From contig NZ_JTHE03000088.1 in the NCBI RefSeq assembly GCF_000817775.3, positions 62,001 through 126,000 on the forward strand: DNA of 64,000 nucleotides. The letters are read 5' to 3'. A model generated the notes under the pieces. It did not search any database and was not told the DNA's origin. It worked only from the letters and a program-made list of their open reading frames with translations. Each line of letters starts with the position of its first letter. Positions within the stretch are counted from its first letter, which is position 1. The position numbers and the translations under genes are program-made. The stretch is from Lyngbya confervoides BDU141951 (GTDB lineage Bacteria; Cyanobacteriota; Cyanobacteriia; Thermosynechococcales; Thermosynechococcaceae). Below are positions 34,618-43,644 of the stretch, piece after piece.

Positions 34618-35358
34618 ATGGCTGCACGGCTGCACATTTACCCATCCCGTGAAGAGGTTATTGATCGAGCGCGACAGCTCATTTTGGATAAAGCGGAGGC
34701 TGCGATTCAGCAGCGGGGACGGTTCACCCTGGCGCTGTCGGGGGGAAACACCCCTAAACCCCTCTATGAAGCCTTGGCTCAAGAATCGCAGCCTTGGGAA
34801 CGGTGGCATATTTTTTGGGGCGATGAGCGCTTTGTCCCGGCGGATCATCCCGATAGCAATCAGGGCATGGCTCGCGACGCCTGGCTCAACCAAATCCAGA
34901 TTCCCGCTGAGAATATTCATCCCCTGGAGACTGAGGCTGCGACCCCCGCAGCGGCTGCAGCGGCCAACGAGGCCCATTTGCGCGAGTTTTTTGCTGCCGC
35001 TTCACCGCAGGAATGGCCCCGCTTTGATCTGATGTTGTTGGGGATGGGCGAAGACGGCCACACCGCCTCGCTATTTCCGAAGACCGCAGCACTTCAGGTA
35101 TGCGATCGCTGGGTTACGGTGGGGCAAAAGGCCGACCAACCGCGGCTCACCTTGACCATCCCGGTTTTAAACCAGGCCAGATGCGTCCTGTTTGTGGTCG
35201 CCGGTGCCGATAAAAATCCAATTCTGCAGGAGATATTTGCTGACTCCTCGGCTGTGGCGGCCTCCTATCCGGCTGCGATTATTCAGCCGGAAGGAGAACT
35301 CCTTTGGATGCTCGATGGCGAGGCTGGGGCAGGGCTAGGACAGAATGGACTGAACTGA
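34618..35358 (+). CDS. pgl: 6-phosphogluconolactonase
   Basis: Pgl hydrolyses 6-phosphogluconolactone in the oxidative pentose phosphate pathway, directly after the Zwf step. The 246-residue protein shows LALSGGNTPKPLYEALA, FWGDERFVPADHPDSN and LMLLGMGEDGHTASLFP, the lactonase signatures. zwf and opcA are 7-9 kb downstream in the same direction. Length and motifs are normal. Confidence 0.94.
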   Translation: MAARLHIYPSREEVIDRARQLILDKAEAAIQQRGRFTLALSGGNTPKPLYEALAQESQPWERWHIFWGDERFVPADHPDSNQGMARDAWLNQIQIPAENIHPLETEAATPAAAAAANEAHLREFFAAASPQEWPRFDLMLLGMGEDGHTASLFPKTAALQVCDRWVTVGQKADQPRLTLTIPVLNQARCVLFVVAGADKNPILQEIFADSSAVAASYPAAIIQPEGELLWMLDGEAGAGLGQNGLN

Positions 35359-35558
35359 CGGGCGTTCCTTGCGATGAGAAAAAGCGCAATCCTGACTGCA
35401 ACAATGGTTCAAAGAAACAGAAGGTTTCACCTTGCCTAATTCGCTCCCCCATGAGCTTTCTGGCGCAGTTTTTGTTCACAATAGTTTTAGATCCGCTACC
35501 ACTGCCTACGGATCATCGCCAAGGTATCCTGAGAGCCAAGGATTCGACGTCTCCCTGT

Positions 35559-36251
35559 ATGATTGTCTGCCCTAACTGCCTGTACCAAAATCCCAACGGT
35601 CGCCAGCACTGCGAAGCGTGCTGCGCTAAACTGCCCAATGCCGTCAGCTGCCCTCAATGCGGGCAGTCCTGTTTAGTCGATGCGTTTTTTTGTGGCTGCT
35701 GTGGTTTCGTGCTAGCCCCCGTTGACACAGCACCCCCTCCCTTGGAAGACAGCGCCTCATCGACCCTCACACCCGTGACGACGGCCTCTGGGCAGTCAAC
35801 CACGATACCGCCTACGCCAGAGTTGAGTCTAAAGGTTGTTCCGGAAAATAATCCGCGAAACTGCCGTGAGACCTTGATCATGGATAATATTGTGCTGTCG
35901 GACATTCCCAAATTAGAGATCCCCCAAGTCGCCTACCTTTATCACTGGCAGTCAAAATCAAAGCTCCATCTCAATGGGGAACAGTCCGTATTTAAACTGG
36001 GTAAACGCAGCAAAAAATCGACGCCGGACATCAACCTGGGACATTTGAGCCATTCAGAGGTAATTTCCCGCCACCACGCCAATATTTTTCGCAAGGATAA
36101 CCGTTTTTATATTGAAGATGTCGGCAGCGCCAATGGAACCTATCTCAATAATCAGCGGATTTCCTGCGGCGACAAACATCCCCTGCAAGCCGGTGACAAA
36201 ATTTCCCTAGGGCGAGGCAATTTGGTTACCCTCATTTTTGAGTTATCCTGA
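35559..36251 (+). CDS. Zinc-ribbon and FHA-domain protein
   Basis: From ATG 35559 the protein has 230 residues. The N-terminus is a double zinc ribbon, with CPNC, CEACC, CPQCG and CGCCG. A low-complexity linker (about 55-95) follows, then an FHA domain (about 145-228) with KLGKRSKKSTPDINLG, SHSEVISRHHANIF and EDVGSANGTYLNNQRI; the SRHH and NGT elements are those that bind phosphothreonine. The frame is open upstream to 35304, overlapping pgl, but family sequence begins at the zinc ribbon. It lies 5 bp before an FHA-pseudokinase gene and is probably cotranscribed with it. Confidence 0.88.
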   Translation: MIVCPNCLYQNPNGRQHCEACCAKLPNAVSCPQCGQSCLVDAFFCGCCGFVLAPVDTAPPPLEDSASSTLTPVTTASGQSTTIPPTPELSLKVVPENNPRNCRETLIMDNIVLSDIPKLEIPQVAYLYHWQSKSKLHLNGEQSVFKLGKRSKKSTPDINLGHLSHSEVISRHHANIFRKDNRFYIEDVGSANGTYLNNQRISCGDKHPLQAGDKISLGRGNLVTLIFELS

Positions 36252-36255
36252 TTCA

Positions 36256-37554
36256 GTGATTACAATTACTTTGCTTCATCCAGTTCAATCCACCCCCGTT
36301 CAAAGTTGGTCCTTTGAGCGAGATCAGACCGTGCGAATTGGTCGGGCCGTGGACAACAACGTGGTGCTCTACAGCGCAGTGGTCTCTAGGCACCATGTGG
36401 AACTGCGGTTTGAACAGGGGGGGTGGCATCTGCACAACCTGGGAAGCAACGGCACCTTCATTGACGGCAAGAAGGTCGAGACCAAGCGGCTCCAAAACAA
36501 CGACATTATTCGGCTGGCCCGCTCTGGACCGAATATTAAAATTCAGATTAACCAGAGTCTCCCGCCCCTGGCCTCGGCCACCCCGTCCCAGCAGCAAGGA
36601 TCTCCGTTGCCGGAGTCACCCAAGCGCACGCAAATTGAATTATCTTCGAAAAACAATGGGGAGGCCGCAGCGGGTGAAGGTTCGCGATCTAGTCCCCCTC
36701 AGTCAGCACAGACAACCGATAGCGATCGCTCTGCCCCTGTCAGCGTTCCAGCCTGTGATCACAGCCGCACGCCACCAACCTCACTCATCTGCATTGATTG
36801 CGGAGAACCTCTGCAGGTCCTCTCCACCGTGGGTGAGTACAAAATTTTGAAGGTGCTCGGTCCGGGGGAACAAACCTTCCAAGCCTGGAAAGACAAAAAA
36901 ACCTTTATCTTAAAGACTCTGCCCCGTAATCGCCAAGAGAGTCCTTCCCGACGCGCGGAGTTTAAGGCGCAACTGGCCGCAATTTTAGGGCTCAATCACG
37001 GGGGTATTCCCCGGATGGTGGAGGCGTTTGACCAAGATGGGCTGCCCTACCTGGTCTACGAAATGGTCTATGGTCAAAGCCTGGAGCAGTGGCTATCGGA
37101 GCGCGGACCCATTTCTGTTCCCCAAGCCATCGCCTGGGGCTGTGAACTGGCTCATATCTTGGATTATCTTTCCCAGCGAAACCCGGTGGTTGTTCATGGC
37201 GCCATTAATCCAGCCAATATCATTCGACCCACCATCCCCCATGGCGCTCACCACCTGATTTTGGTGAACTTTGGTCGCTGCGCCTGTGATTTCGGCTACC
37301 CTGGCCTGACAGACCAGGTTGAACCGTCGCCGCACTTGGATATGTTTGGCTTAGGACTGACTCTGATGCAGCTGCTCACCGCTAAGAGCCCGGATGCCTT
37401 TTTTCGGGTGGGAGATAGCGGCAGTGAGCTGAGCGGAGAAGGCCTGGCGCACCTGCCAGGCAAGGTCAAAGACCTCATCCAGAAGCTGATCACTCTGGAG
37501 GAAGGGTTTTCCAGTCCCGCCGAGGTCACCTACCAACTTCAACAGCTGGTCTAG
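36256..37554 (+). CDS. FHA domain, zinc ribbon and protein pseudokinase fusion
   Basis: Order of parts: FHA domain (about residues 5-95; RIGRAVDNNVV, VVSRHHVEL, NGTFIDG), a low-complexity linker (95-170), a small CxxC pair (CDHS, CIDCGEPL), then a protein-kinase fold (about 190-430). The kinase part keeps the Lys (FILKTLP) and general helix order but lacks the key residues: the glycine loop is LGPGEQTFQAW, the HRDxKxxN loop is HGAINPANI, and DFG is NFG. It should not transfer phosphate and is a pseudokinase, likely a scaffold that binds phosphothreonine. Start: GTG 36256, or TTG 36238 overlapping the previous gene by 14 bp. The next gene overlaps its stop by one base. Confidence 0.87.
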   Translation: MITITLLHPVQSTPVQSWSFERDQTVRIGRAVDNNVVLYSAVVSRHHVELRFEQGGWHLHNLGSNGTFIDGKKVETKRLQNNDIIRLARSGPNIKIQINQSLPPLASATPSQQQGSPLPESPKRTQIELSSKNNGEAAAGEGSRSSPPQSAQTTDSDRSAPVSVPACDHSRTPPTSLICIDCGEPLQVLSTVGEYKILKVLGPGEQTFQAWKDKKTFILKTLPRNRQESPSRRAEFKAQLAAILGLNHGGIPRMVEAFDQDGLPYLVYEMVYGQSLEQWLSERGPISVPQAIAWGCELAHILDYLSQRNPVVVHGAINPANIIRPTIPHGAHHLILVNFGRCACDFGYPGLTDQVEPSPHLDMFGLGLTLMQLLTAKSPDAFFRVGDSGSELSGEGLAHLPGKVKDLIQKLITLEEGFSSPAEVTYQLQQLV

Positions 37555-38465
37555 TGGCGCCCCTCCCCCTGGTCTATCATCCAGATTACGGGGTGCCATT
37601 GCCGGAGGGACATCGCTTCCCCATGGCCAAGTTTCAGCGTCTCTACGAAACCCTCTCCTTGCAGCTACCGGGACAGTTTAGGGCGTTTACACCGCACCTT
37701 CCCCTGCAAACAAGCCTGGAGCTGGTTCATGATCCTAACTTTATTCAGGACTATTGCCTTGGCACGTTAGGAGCCCAGGAGCAGCGACGCATCGGGTTAC
37801 CTTGGAGCGAAGCCTTGGTCAAGCGAACCTTGACGGCCGTGGGGGGCACCCTGCTCACCGCTCGTTTGGCCCTCACCCATGGGATTGCCCTGAACACCGC
37901 AGGCGGAACGCACCATGCCTATCCCACCTTCGGATCGGGATTTTGCATCTTTAATGACTTTGCGATCGCAGCGCGGGTCCTGCTGGAGGAGGGAAAAATT
38001 CAACGGGTCCTCATTCTGGATCTAGATGTGCATCAAGGGGATGGAACAGCCTATATTTTTGCCCAGGATCCAAGGGTCTTTACCGTCTCAATTCACTGTG
38101 AGAAAAACTTTCCCCATCGCAAACAGCCCAGCGATCTGGACTTGGCCCTTCCAGAGGGCACCAGTGACCAGCGCTATCTCAAGACCTTACGCGCCAATTT
38201 ACCGACAATTTTGACCCTCAGTCAGCCCGATCTAATGCTCTATAACGCCGGCGCTGATCCCCATCGGGACGATCGCCTGGGCAAGCTAGCCCTCACGGAC
38301 ACCGGGCTGTTACAACGCGATTGCCTGGTGCTTGATACCTGTCGTCAGGCCAAGCTACCGGTGGCCTGCGTGATTGGCGGCGGATACGACCGGGATCTTC
38401 AGCGGCTGGTGAATCGGCATGCGCTCTTATTTTGGGCTGCTCACCATGTGTTTCAGACACCCTGA
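37554..38465 (+). CDS. Histone-deacetylase superfamily amidohydrolase
   Basis: The 303-residue protein has the zinc-dependent deacetylase fold: GTHHAYPTFGSGFCIFNDFAIAARV with the paired histidines, ILDLDVHQGDGTAYIF (Asp and His zinc ligands) and YNAGADPHRDDRLGKLAL (third ligand). Bacterial members remove acetyl groups from polyamines, acetoin-system proteins or other amines. Its GTG start overlaps the stop codon of the pseudokinase gene by one base, indicating coupled translation. A functional link to the FHA genes is inference. Confidence 0.92.
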   Translation: MAPLPLVYHPDYGVPLPEGHRFPMAKFQRLYETLSLQLPGQFRAFTPHLPLQTSLELVHDPNFIQDYCLGTLGAQEQRRIGLPWSEALVKRTLTAVGGTLLTARLALTHGIALNTAGGTHHAYPTFGSGFCIFNDFAIAARVLLEEGKIQRVLILDLDVHQGDGTAYIFAQDPRVFTVSIHCEKNFPHRKQPSDLDLALPEGTSDQRYLKTLRANLPTILTLSQPDLMLYNAGADPHRDDRLGKLALTDTGLLQRDCLVLDTCRQAKLPVACVIGGGYDRDLQRLVNRHALLFWAAHHVFQTP

Positions 38466-38527
38466 GTGAAATCCCATGGATCGGGGATGGATGGAGCCCT
38501 GATGGATATTTAATCCGATAAATCAAC

Positions 38528-39400
38528 TCAAGGTTGATACATCCAATGGATACACGCTTGCAGATCCTGATGCATCGTCTCCGCAGGCGCGTAGTGGCGT
38601 CGACCGTGCCCTGGCAGCAGCCATTCAAAGGAATAGTTGAGAAGCTTTTGGGTAGAGGATTTGAGCTTTTCCCAGGAGTACCAGCAGTGATTTTTAAAGG
38701 CAATGATTTTATTCAGGGAATCGGACCAAGCCAGGTGATCCCCGGTGAACAGGTAGCGATCTTGGTACAGCAATACCGTGTGACCTTGCGTATGGCCCGG
38801 CACTGGAATGATCAGCAAATCCGGGCTTAGCAGCCAGGGCTGATCTCCCTGGAGAGGCCGCTCAATCCCTTGGGTGCTCGGAGTCAGATCGGCCTGGTGC
38901 AGGATGCGATCGCAGCCAAAATGATCGTGAAATTTTTGATGATCGGCCACATCATCTCGATGGGTCAAGTAAAGATAGCGGACCCCGCCCCGCTGCTCCA
39001 GTTGCCGCACTAAGGGGGGTGCAAAGCGGGGAGAGTCCACAAGGACATTTCCCTCAGGGCGCTGAATGAGATAGCTGGCAGCCCCATAGGATTGTTCAGA
39101 ATGATAGCCACAGTGATAAACCGATCCCGCAATCGGCAGTGGAAACTGCTGCTGCACAGCCTTAATCCGGGGATCACGATCCTGGGTTCCAATGGAAGCC
39201 GTGGGGCAGGAAAGCAGGGCCTGTAGCGCCTTTTCATGGGCTTTCTGACCGGTGGGCTGCTGATATACTGCGGATTGACCCGCCTCTCGGTGGAACACCT
39301 CCGGGGCCATCCAGCGGCAAGTATCGCAGTCAATGCAGCTGGTATCTACATAAAACGCTCCAGAAACATTTTGCGGTCTGCGGTGCTGAAGATGCGCCAT
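38528..39400 (-). CDS. Ferredoxin-like domain fused to a metallo-beta-lactamase-fold hydrolase
   Basis: The N-terminus has CIDCDTC followed about 40 residues later by LSCPTASI, the four-cysteine pattern of a [4Fe-4S] ferredoxin (about residues 15-70). The metallo-beta-lactamase fold follows (about 80-290) with LTHRDDVADH, PGHTQGHTVLLY, FTGDHLAW and LPGHGRRH. The first motif is THRDD rather than THxHxDH, so His-Arg-Asp-Asp-x2-Asp-His provides the metal site, as in glyoxalase-II-related branches with modified ligands. The fusion suggests redox control or electron transfer linked to a hydrolase or dioxygenase reaction; the substrate is unknown. It faces fbp divergently. Confidence 0.85.
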   Translation of the reverse strand: MAHLQHRRPQNVSGAFYVDTSCIDCDTCRWMAPEVFHREAGQSAVYQQPTGQKAHEKALQALLSCPTASIGTQDRDPRIKAVQQQFPLPIAGSVYHCGYHSEQSYGAASYLIQRPEGNVLVDSPRFAPPLVRQLEQRGGVRYLYLTHRDDVADHQKFHDHFGCDRILHQADLTPSTQGIERPLQGDQPWLLSPDLLIIPVPGHTQGHTVLLYQDRYLFTGDHLAWSDSLNKIIAFKNHCWYSWEKLKSSTQKLLNYSFEWLLPGHGRRHYAPAETMHQDLQACIHWMYQP

Positions 39401-39532
39401 GGTATCTTCCCCGAATTGTTGTAGTTCAGTTAAAGCTTAACCCCATTCTTATTTTCACTGCCTAAGATGGAACAGTAACGAGCCTGATTGGCCGCCACCT
39501 AGCATCCTTCCCACTCGCCAAAGGTGCTGAAT

Positions 39533-40603
39533 ATGCCTGATTTCAACCATCCCACTGCTCTCAAGGAGGATATCCATACCTTAGATCGCGATTGCACCAC
39601 ACTCTCGCGTCACGTTCTAGAACAGCTCCAGAGTTTTGGTCCTGAAGCCCAGGACCTCAGCGCAATCATGACGCGCATCGCCCTCGCTGGTAAACTCATT
39701 GCCCGGCGGCTCAGCCGGGCAGGACTAGTGGAAGGGGCCCTGGGGTTCACTGGGGATATCAACGTCCAGGGTGAAGCCGTAAAAAAAATGGACCTGTACG
39801 CCAACGAGGTGTTCATCTCCGTGTTCAAGCAGAGCGGGCTGGTCTGCCGACTGGCCTCCGAGGAAATGGACACCCCCTATTACATTCCTGAAAACTGCCC
39901 CATTGGCCGCTATAGCCTGCTCTACGATCCCATTGATGGATCTTCCAACGTGGATGTCAATCTCAACGTTGGCTCTATTTTTTCGATTCGCCAACAGCAA
40001 GGAGATGATCCCCAGCACAATGGTCAGGATCTCTTACAAGATGGCCACCAGCAGATTGCGGCGGGCTATATTCTCTACGGTCCCAGCACGGTCCTGGTTT
40101 ACTCCATTGGGCGGGGCGTCCACGTATTTAACCTCGATCCCAGTCTGGGAGAATTTATCCTGGCCACCGAAAACTTAAGAATTCCTGATCATGGGCCGAC
40201 CTACAGCGTAAATGAGGGTAACTTTTGGCAATGGGATGAATCGATGCGCGACTTCACGCGCTATGTTCATCGCCACGAAGGCTATACGGCTCGCTACAGT
40301 GGGGCCCTAGTGGGAGATATCCATCGCATTTTGTTTCAAGGGGGAGTCTTCCTCTATCCCGGCACTCGTAAACAGCCGGAAGGAAAGCTGCGATTGCTCT
40401 ATGAATCTGCCCCCCTTGCCTTTTTGGCTGAGCAAGCCAACGGGGCCGCAAGTACAGGATACCAGCCACTGCTGGAGGTAGTTCCCACCGAACTCCACCA
40501 GCGGACCCCGCTGATTATTGGCAGTCGCGAGAATGTAGCCCTTGTAGAATCTTTTATCCAGGAACGGACCCGCCTAGAGCAGGATCGGATCGGACTTGGG
40601 TAA
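39533..40603 (+). CDS. fbp: Fructose-1,6-bisphosphatase class I
   Basis: The protein has the class I FBPase signatures: the metal site [62 protein letters not shown] and EQANGAAS. It dephosphorylates fructose 1,6-bisphosphate in the Calvin cycle and gluconeogenesis. ATG 39533 is preferred over GTG 39524. The gene begins a same-direction run fbp-tal-zwf-opcA, a grouping known in cyanobacteria. This is a separate enzyme from the dual-function class II GlpX type. Confidence 0.95.
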   Translation: MPDFNHPTALKEDIHTLDRDCTTLSRHVLEQLQSFGPEAQDLSAIMTRIALAGKLIARRLSRAGLVEGALGFTGDINVQGEAVKKMDLYANEVFISVFKQSGLVCRLASEEMDTPYYIPENCPIGRYSLLYDPIDGSSNVDVNLNVGSIFSIRQQQGDDPQHNGQDLLQDGHQQIAAGYILYGPSTVLVYSIGRGVHVFNLDPSLGEFILATENLRIPDHGPTYSVNEGNFWQWDESMRDFTRYVHRHEGYTARYSGALVGDIHRILFQGGVFLYPGTRKQPEGKLRLLYESAPLAFLAEQANGAASTGYQPLLEVVPTELHQRTPLIIGSRENVALVESFIQERTRLEQDRIGLG

Positions 40604-40686
40604 CACCGGGTTTAGATTCGAAAAAAAGCATTAGAACGGAAACAGCAAGCATCATTTGCCGTAATTGTTAGAGAAAGGATGTAACC

Positions 40687-41835
40687 ATGACTAGCGCAAC
40701 CAATCCCATTTTTGGGATCACGGCTCTTGGACAAAGTATTTGGATGGATAATCTGAGCCGAGATCTAATTGAGTCAGGCGATCTCAAACGGATGATCTCC
40801 GCCGATGGGATTCGCGGGATCACCTCGAATCCTGCCATTTTTGAGAAGGCGATCGCCGGTAATGCCATCTATGACGGCGATATCGAAGCCGGCATCCGGG
40901 CTGGAAAATCTGTGCTGGAAATTTATGAATCTCTGACCTTTGCCGATATTCGCCAGGCCTGCGATATTTTTCTCCCCCTTTATCAGGAAAGTCAGGGCAG
41001 CGATGGCTTCGTCAGCATCGAGGTTCCACCCACCATTGCCAAGGATACCGACTCAACGATTGGAGAGGCACGCCGCTATGCGGCAGAAATCAATCGCCCC
41101 AACGTCATGATTAAAATTCCTGGAACGCAGGAAGGGCTACCTGCTGTGGAGCAAGTCATTCGGGAGGGAATCAATGTCAATGTCACTCTTCTGTTCTCTT
41201 TGCAGAGCTACATTGAGACCTTTTGGGCCTATATCCGGGGGTTGGAAGGTCGCCGGGAGGACGGCAACGATATTTCCCAGGTCGCTTCCGTGGCCAGTTT
41301 TTTCCTGAGCCGCATTGATACCAAAATTGATCAGCAGCTAGAGAACAAGATCGCCGCCAGCGACGATCCCCAGCATCAATCCGTCCTAGCTCAGCTAAAG
41401 GGAAAGGTGGCGATCGCGAATGCAAAGCTTGCCTATCAGGCCTACAAGGAGATTCTCCAAACCGATCGCTGGCAATCCCTGGCCCAGGATGGGGCAAAGG
41501 TGCAGCGCCTGCTATGGGCCAGCACCAGCACCAAGGACCCCAGCTACAGCGATGTGATGTATGTAGATGAGCTGGTGGGGCCTGATACCGTCAATACCCT
41601 TCCCCCCGACACCATCGCAGCCTGCGAAGACCACTGCGCCGTCGAAAGTCGGGTGGAGAGCAACCTAGAAGCAGCGCACGAGGTCATAGATCAGCTAAAA
41701 TCGCCGCCGGTGGAGATTGATCTTGACCGGGTGATGGCCGAACTGCTTGAGGAAGGAATCGATAAATTTGTTCAGCCCTTTGAATCACTGCTCAATTCCC
41801 TAGAGCAAAAAGCACAATCCCTGGTCACCACCTAG
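40687..41835 (+). CDS. tal: Transaldolase
   Basis: Transaldolase moves a dihydroxyacetone unit between sugar phosphates in the non-oxidative pentose phosphate pathway. The 382-residue protein shows SGDLKRMISADGIRGITSNPAIFEKAI, the Schiff-base lysine in PNVMIKIPGTQEGL, and the loop LLWASTSTKDP with SYSDVMYVDELVGPDTVNT. This is the long bacterial TalB-like form. AAGGA lies 9 bp upstream of the ATG. It sits between fbp and zwf, consistent with coordinated night-time sugar oxidation. Confidence 0.96.
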   Translation: MTSATNPIFGITALGQSIWMDNLSRDLIESGDLKRMISADGIRGITSNPAIFEKAIAGNAIYDGDIEAGIRAGKSVLEIYESLTFADIRQACDIFLPLYQESQGSDGFVSIEVPPTIAKDTDSTIGEARRYAAEINRPNVMIKIPGTQEGLPAVEQVIREGINVNVTLLFSLQSYIETFWAYIRGLEGRREDGNDISQVASVASFFLSRIDTKIDQQLENKIAASDDPQHQSVLAQLKGKVAIANAKLAYQAYKEILQTDRWQSLAQDGAKVQRLLWASTSTKDPSYSDVMYVDELVGPDTVNTLPPDTIAACEDHCAVESRVESNLEAAHEVIDQLKSPPVEIDLDRVMAELLEEGIDKFVQPFESLLNSLEQKAQSLVTT

Positions 41836-41978
41836 TTGCCCTCACCCAGTTCCGTCCTCATGGTTGGTCAAGACTCCTGCACCCAAACATCCTGATGGGC
41901 AGGGGTTTTGACCCGGGTGAAGGATTTCCGTTTAGGCCAACTTTGTCCGTCCACCCCTAAACCTCCATTCGTAACATT

Positions 41979-43508
41979 ATGGTTTCGTTAAGTGAAAATC
42001 CACTGCGTGTTGGTCTTCAACAAGAGCGGATTCCTGAACCCCAGATTATGGTGATTTTTGGGGCATCCGGCGATTTGACTCAGCGGAAGCTGATCCCGGC
42101 TATCTATCATCTCAAGTGCGATCGCCGTTTACCGGCCGAGCTGACCATTGTGGGTGTGGCCCGTCGAGACTGGAGCCACCAATACTTCCGCGATCATTTG
42201 CGCCAGGGCATCGAAGAATTCTCCGATGGCATTCAATCTGAAGATCTGTGGGAGGATTTTGCCGCAGGCCTGTATTATTGCTCCGGCAATATGGATGATC
42301 CTGCTGCCTATGAAAGGCTCAATGAATTGCTGAGCGACCTGGATGGTCGACGGGGCACCTTTGGCAATCGAGTCTTTTACCTGTCCGTGTCTCCTAAATT
42401 TTTTGAACCCGCCATTCGCCAGCTCGGGGCAGCTGGAATGCTAGCTGATCCCATAAAGACGCGACTGGTCATCGAAAAACCGTTTGGTCGTGATTTACAA
42501 ACGGCCCAGGCCTTAAATCAGGTCGTGGGCCAGGTTTGCCGCGAGGAGCAGATTTACCGCATTGACCACTATCTGGGCAAAGAGACGGTGCAGAATCTAC
42601 TAGTGTTTCGCTTCTCGAACGCAATTTTTGAGCCCTTATGGAATCGTCAGTTTGTAGACCATGTGCAAATTACGGTCGCAGAAACCGTCGGGGTGGAAGA
42701 TCGGGCGGGCTACTACGAAACCTCCGGGGCTCTGCGGGATATGGTTCAAAATCACATCTTGCAACTGCTCTGCCTCACGGCCATGGAAGCGCCCAATAGC
42801 CTGGATGCCGATAGCATTCGCAATGAGAAGGTCAAGGTGCTGCAGGCGACGCGCCTGGCCAACCTTGACACCCTGGAATCCTCCGCCATTCGTGGCCAGT
42901 ACAGCAGCGGCTGGATGAAGGGAAAACCCATTCCAGGCTATCGTGAGGAGCCTGGGGTCAGCGATACCTCAACCACGCCCACCTACGTGGCGATGAAACT
43001 GCTGATTGATAATTGGCGATGGCAAGGGGTTCCGTTTTATTTAAGAACGGGCAAGCGCTTGCCCAAAAAAGTAACCGAGATTGCCATTCAGTTTCGAGAG
43101 GTGCCCCATCTTATTTTTCAATCGGCGGCTCGACAGGCCAATCCCAACGTGTTAGCCATGCGGATTCAGCCCAATGAAGGCATTGCGATGCGCTTTGAAG
43201 TCAAGATGCCGGGGTCAAGTCTGCGCACACGCCCGGTAGAAATGGATTTCAGCTACGGATCCACCTTCGGAGAATCCTCTTCCGATGCCTACGACCGACT
43301 CCTGCTGGACTGTATGCTGGGGGACCAAACCCTGTTTACCAGGGCGGACGAGGTGGAAGCGGCCTGGCGGGTCGTGACCCCAGCGCTCGCGGCTTGGGAT
43401 CAGCCCTCGGATCCAAACGCAATTCCCACCTACGAAGCGGGCACCTGGGAACCCGAAGCCGCAGAGCGACTGATTAATCTAGATGGTCGCCGCTGGCGAC
43501 GGCTTTAA
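41979..43508 (+). CDS. zwf: Glucose-6-phosphate dehydrogenase
   Basis: Zwf oxidises glucose 6-phosphate with NADP+ and opens the oxidative pentose phosphate pathway, mostly in the dark. The 509-residue protein has the dinucleotide loop [18 protein letters not shown], the active-site [26 protein letters not shown], and [15 protein letters not shown]. The downstream opcA gene encodes its allosteric activator. Motifs and length are normal. Confidence 0.97.
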   Translation: MVSLSENPLRVGLQQERIPEPQIMVIFGASGDLTQRKLIPAIYHLKCDRRLPAELTIVGVARRDWSHQYFRDHLRQGIEEFSDGIQSEDLWEDFAAGLYYCSGNMDDPAAYERLNELLSDLDGRRGTFGNRVFYLSVSPKFFEPAIRQLGAAGMLADPIKTRLVIEKPFGRDLQTAQALNQVVGQVCREEQIYRIDHYLGKETVQNLLVFRFSNAIFEPLWNRQFVDHVQITVAETVGVEDRAGYYETSGALRDMVQNHILQLLCLTAMEAPNSLDADSIRNEKVKVLQATRLANLDTLESSAIRGQYSSGWMKGKPIPGYREEPGVSDTSTTPTYVAMKLLIDNWRWQGVPFYLRTGKRLPKKVTEIAIQFREVPHLIFQSAARQANPNVLAMRIQPNEGIAMRFEVKMPGSSLRTRPVEMDFSYGSTFGESSSDAYDRLLLDCMLGDQTLFTRADEVEAAWRVVTPALAAWDQPSDPNAIPTYEAGTWEPEAAERLINLDGRRWRRL

Positions 43509-43644
43509 GGCCAGCGAAGGGGAGCAACCCCTCAACCCATCGGGCGCACCCAGGCTGCGGTAAGTTTTCGCTAAATTATCAATATTGGTTTGCGCGCTAT
43601 CTCCTTTCTCTGCGTCCCCACCCTATGAGGTCACCATCTAAGTC

